This document shows, one piece after another, positions 62,199-64,000 of a stretch of DNA of 64,000 nt; position 1 is the stretch's first letter; every line of letters begins with the position of its first letter. Location of the stretch: positions 1 to 64,000 of the forward strand of contig MEQL01000038.1 in NCBI GenBank assembly GCA_001770205.1, in the 5' to 3' direction. A program made the position numbers and the translations under genes. Source of the DNA: Bdellovibrionales bacterium RIFOXYD12_FULL_39_22. GTDB taxonomy: Bacteria > Bdellovibrionota > Bacteriovoracia > Bacteriovoracales > Bacteriovoracaceae. Under the pieces are notes generated by a model that had not been told where the DNA came from, ran no database searches, and was given only the letters and a program-made list of their open reading frames with translations.

Positions 62199-63443
62199 AT
62201 GATAAAAAATAGTTTGCTACTGCTTCTAATGTTTATAATTTCTCTGGCCGTGGCAGGGGATTTAAAGGCTCCTTTTAGTTTTTCTTCGGCCAGTATTTTG
62301 CCTAAAGGGGTAAGAAACTTTAATTATAAGGGTGTCTTTATTTCGGGAACGGATAAATTTGATGATGGCGGTACGATAGTTCCTTTGGGTAGTGCTTTCT
62401 CTAAAAATATTACTTATCAGACATTGATTGATTCAAAAAAATTGGCCTCAGATAAGGCGGCCATTGAGCAAACGATGGATGACTTATTAGCAAATGAGCA
62501 GACGGTTTTAGCTCAGACACTCGGTGAAGTTAACGTAGTTGCTACGGCGTATGTCCCGGTATTGGCCTGGGGATTGTCATCAAAATTTACGTTGGCCTTG
62601 GCAGTACCAATTGTAGAAACAGATTTTTCCGTATCTACTGGCAGTATTACTAATGACGACTATTATGCTTTTAAAGCGGCCATTCATCGCAAAGGTGCGC
62701 TAAAGAGCGAAAGCGATCTTCAGGACAAAATAGAGAGGTCGCCTATTGAAAGCAAAATGGTAGATTACGGGTATAAGTCGCTGGCCGCAGAACATGAAAC
62801 CTCCCTGGGTGATTTTAAGTTAATAGGGAAATATTTAGCAAAGAAAACAAAAAAATCTGCTTTGTTACTCCGGCCAGAAATTACTCTCCCAACGGGTAAA
62901 GTAAAAGATCCAGATAAATTGATAGATGTGTCTAGCGGTGATGGGCAATTAGACTTGGGATTGGGACTGGCCTATGAGTTGCAAATAGGGAGCTATTTTT
63001 TTATCACCTCTAGTCTCGGTTATACAGCGCAACTTCCAGATAATGTTTCTATGCGAATTCCAGAAGTGGCCGATAGTTCGCTTTCTCCAGACAAAGATAC
63101 AAGGACTTATCGAAATTTGGGAGATATGTACATGGCCGAACTTAGTGCAAAAATGGTGCGGGCAGGAATAACTTTACAGGCCGGCTATGCTCTTCAATAC
63201 AAGGAGCATGATCACTTTGATGGGGAAAAGTTTGCTGCCTATCGCTATAACTGGGCAGAACAAAATACCAGACAAAATATGCAAACGGCCCAATTTTCTG
63301 TTGGGTATGACACCATTGCTCTTTTTAAAAGTAAAAAGTTTATTGCACCACTTGCTGCCTCTTTAAATCACACGATAGTGGTGGATGGAAAAAATGTAAC
63401 CAAAGATCCGCTGACCTCGTTTGATCTATCGCTTTTCTTTTAA
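62199..63443 (+). CDS. Secreted outer-membrane beta-barrel protein
   Basis: From the ATG at 62199 (GAGAGG upstream) the protein has 414 residues; an earlier in-frame start would overlap the TatT-like gene and spoil the signal peptide. Signal peptide LLLLMFIISLAVA. The body has repeated amphipathic strands (LTLALAVPIVETDFSV-type segments, LDLGLGLAYELQIGSYFF, LQAGYALQYKEHDHF), ending in SFDLSLFF, the aromatic end of outer-membrane barrels. I do not recognise a named family; FadL-like or solute channel roles are possible. Confidence 0.65.
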   Translation: MIKNSLLLLLMFIISLAVAGDLKAPFSFSSASILPKGVRNFNYKGVFISGTDKFDDGGTIVPLGSAFSKNITYQTLIDSKKLASDKAAIEQTMDDLLANEQTVLAQTLGEVNVVATAYVPVLAWGLSSKFTLALAVPIVETDFSVSTGSITNDDYYAFKAAIHRKGALKSESDLQDKIERSPIESKMVDYGYKSLAAEHETSLGDFKLIGKYLAKKTKKSALLLRPEITLPTGKVKDPDKLIDVSSGDGQLDLGLGLAYELQIGSYFFITSSLGYTAQLPDNVSMRIPEVADSSLSPDKDTRTYRNLGDMYMAELSAKMVRAGITLQAGYALQYKEHDHFDGEKFAAYRYNWAEQNTRQNMQTAQFSVGYDTIALFKSKKFIAPLAASLNHTIVVDGKNVTKDPLTSFDLSLFF

Positions 63444-63465
63444 TCAGACTTAAGTGAGGGAGAAT

Positions 63466-64000
63466 ATGAAAATATTAACAATGATTTTTTTGACAATGTT
63501 GCTTAGTTCTTGTGGAAGGGAGGCCCCGATTGCGCAGGCCTTTCCTAAAACCTTCGCGCGGATTGATGCTCTCTCGGAGAAGTTTAATTTTGATAATAAA
63601 ATCAAAGACGCCTCCGTGATTGTTTATCCCTGGCCGGAGGATCTGCAAAACTTTTTCTATAATCCTCAAGAACGTGGATTGCAAAGTGATTGGGCCACCG
63701 TTTTCCTCGGCGGTGGTGGACGACGGACGCCACTTATAATTAAGAAAGAAGATAATAATTATAAAAAAGCACATGATGTTGCTTTCTTGATTTATGCTGC
63801 CGGAGCATCGAAAGATTTAGCAAGCGAGGAGATTTTTAAGATAGAAAAAAAATTGGAACGATTAAATAACCAATTAGGGCCGCTGTTTAAAAAGCATATT
63901 TGTTACAATCCTCATAAAGTGGGTGCGAAGACACATTGTAAACGCAGTTATGATAACTACGAAAATTATGATAACGATGCCTCGCGGATGCAAGGCAATT
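63466..64000 (+). CDS. Lipoprotein of unknown function, cut by the right edge
   Basis: From ATG 63466 (GAGGGAG just upstream) the frame stays open to the end of the window, at least 178 residues. It has a lipoprotein signal (TMIFLTMLLSSCGREAP). The visible part includes VIVYPWPEDLQNFFYNP and LGGGGRRTPLIIKKE, then a Lys/Asn-rich region with Cys (KKHICYNPHKVGAKTHC). I recognise no family. It follows the barrel gene by 22 bp and probably belongs to the same operon, coding for a lipoprotein partner of the barrel. Confidence 0.6.
   Translation, partial: MKILTMIFLTMLLSSCGREAPIAQAFPKTFARIDALSEKFNFDNKIKDASVIVYPWPEDLQNFFYNPQERGLQSDWATVFLGGGGRRTPLIIKKEDNNYKKAHDVAFLIYAAGASKDLASEEIFKIEKKLERLNNQLGPLFKKHICYNPHKVGAKTHCKRSYDNYENYDNDASRMQGN

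Noticed and set aside
1..64000. CRISPR arrays, tRNA, rRNA or prophage
   Set aside because: I looked for regular short repeats, cloverleaf-like intergenic sequence and phage structural operons and saw none; the phage-like domain at 5.9-8.6 kb is inside a single lipoprotein gene.

Overview
The window (about 40% G+C by eye) comes from a Gram-negative bacterial chromosome. It has many lipoproteins, outer-membrane barrels, c-di-GMP modules, a system II cytochrome c maturation pair, a fused isobutyryl-CoA mutase and a mitochondrial-type EF-G. Together these suggest a Bdellovibrionota / Bacteriovoracales-like relative or another former deltaproteobacterium. This placement is inference; no rRNA or tRNA gene was seen. 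The tetranucleotide GGCC is strikingly over-abundant throughout.

Layout. 1-960: an IS91-like transposase that runs off the left edge and breaks off inside the remnant of a sugar-phosphate isomerase gene. 1-5.9 kb: phosphate transporter with its PhoU-like partner, a LemA/TPM/TPM membrane operon, and XdhC. 5.9-11.8 kb: a large lipoprotein with a phage-fibre-like C-terminal half, and a eukaryote-like isoleucyl-tRNA synthetase. 12-19.6 kb: etfBA, an acyl-CoA dehydrogenase, a PlsB-type acyltransferase, folE, then infC-rpmI-rplT, where infC begins at an AUU codon. 19.6-26.6 kb: HD-GYP protein, matrixin-like lipoprotein protease, an unknown secreted protein, a methyltransferase/ATP-grasp pair, a PilZ-GAF-AAA-Fis regulator without the sigma-54 loop, and YjbQ. 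26.8-33 kb: glmM, pdxJ, nnrD, tsaE, an Rrf2 regulator with a cysteine desulfurase, then an apparently structured intergenic stretch. 33.2-38.6 kb: a trehalose / alpha-glucan block (small membrane protein, membrane-anchored OtsA, OtsB, GH15 enzyme) and an orphan OadG-like protein. 38.6-39 kb: transposase debris and a 14-bp inverted repeat. 39-48.4 kb: hypothetical protein, EF-G, LysR regulator, two unknown proteins, and the CcsA/ResB pair. 48.5-57 kb: fused isobutyryl-CoA mutase with a DUF6125-like partner, diverging from enoyl-CoA hydratase, acyl-CoA dehydrogenase, a CoA-transferase/GNAT fusion and a CheY-like receiver. 57.3-64 kb: LexA, envelope proteins, polyprenyl diphosphate synthase, and an envelope operon cut by the right edge.

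How they work together. EtfAB, two acyl-CoA dehydrogenases, enoyl-CoA hydratase, isobutyryl-CoA mutase and the CoA-transferase fit a route that converts branched or short acyl-CoAs (valine-derived isobutyryl-CoA to butyryl-CoA to crotonyl-CoA) and passes electrons to ETF. The trehalose genes form a synthesis/hydrolysis module whose synthase is tethered to the membrane behind an extracytoplasmic domain. Several proteins (HD-GYP, PilZ-GAF-AAA, a two-receiver-like 604-residue protein) point to extensive second-messenger control.

Best candidates for a second look: GGCC over-representation, the AUU-started infC, the 604-residue receiver-like protein, the CoA-transferase/GNAT/receiver operon, the leader and terminator in front of the Rrf2 gene, and the structured intergenic region near 33 kb.
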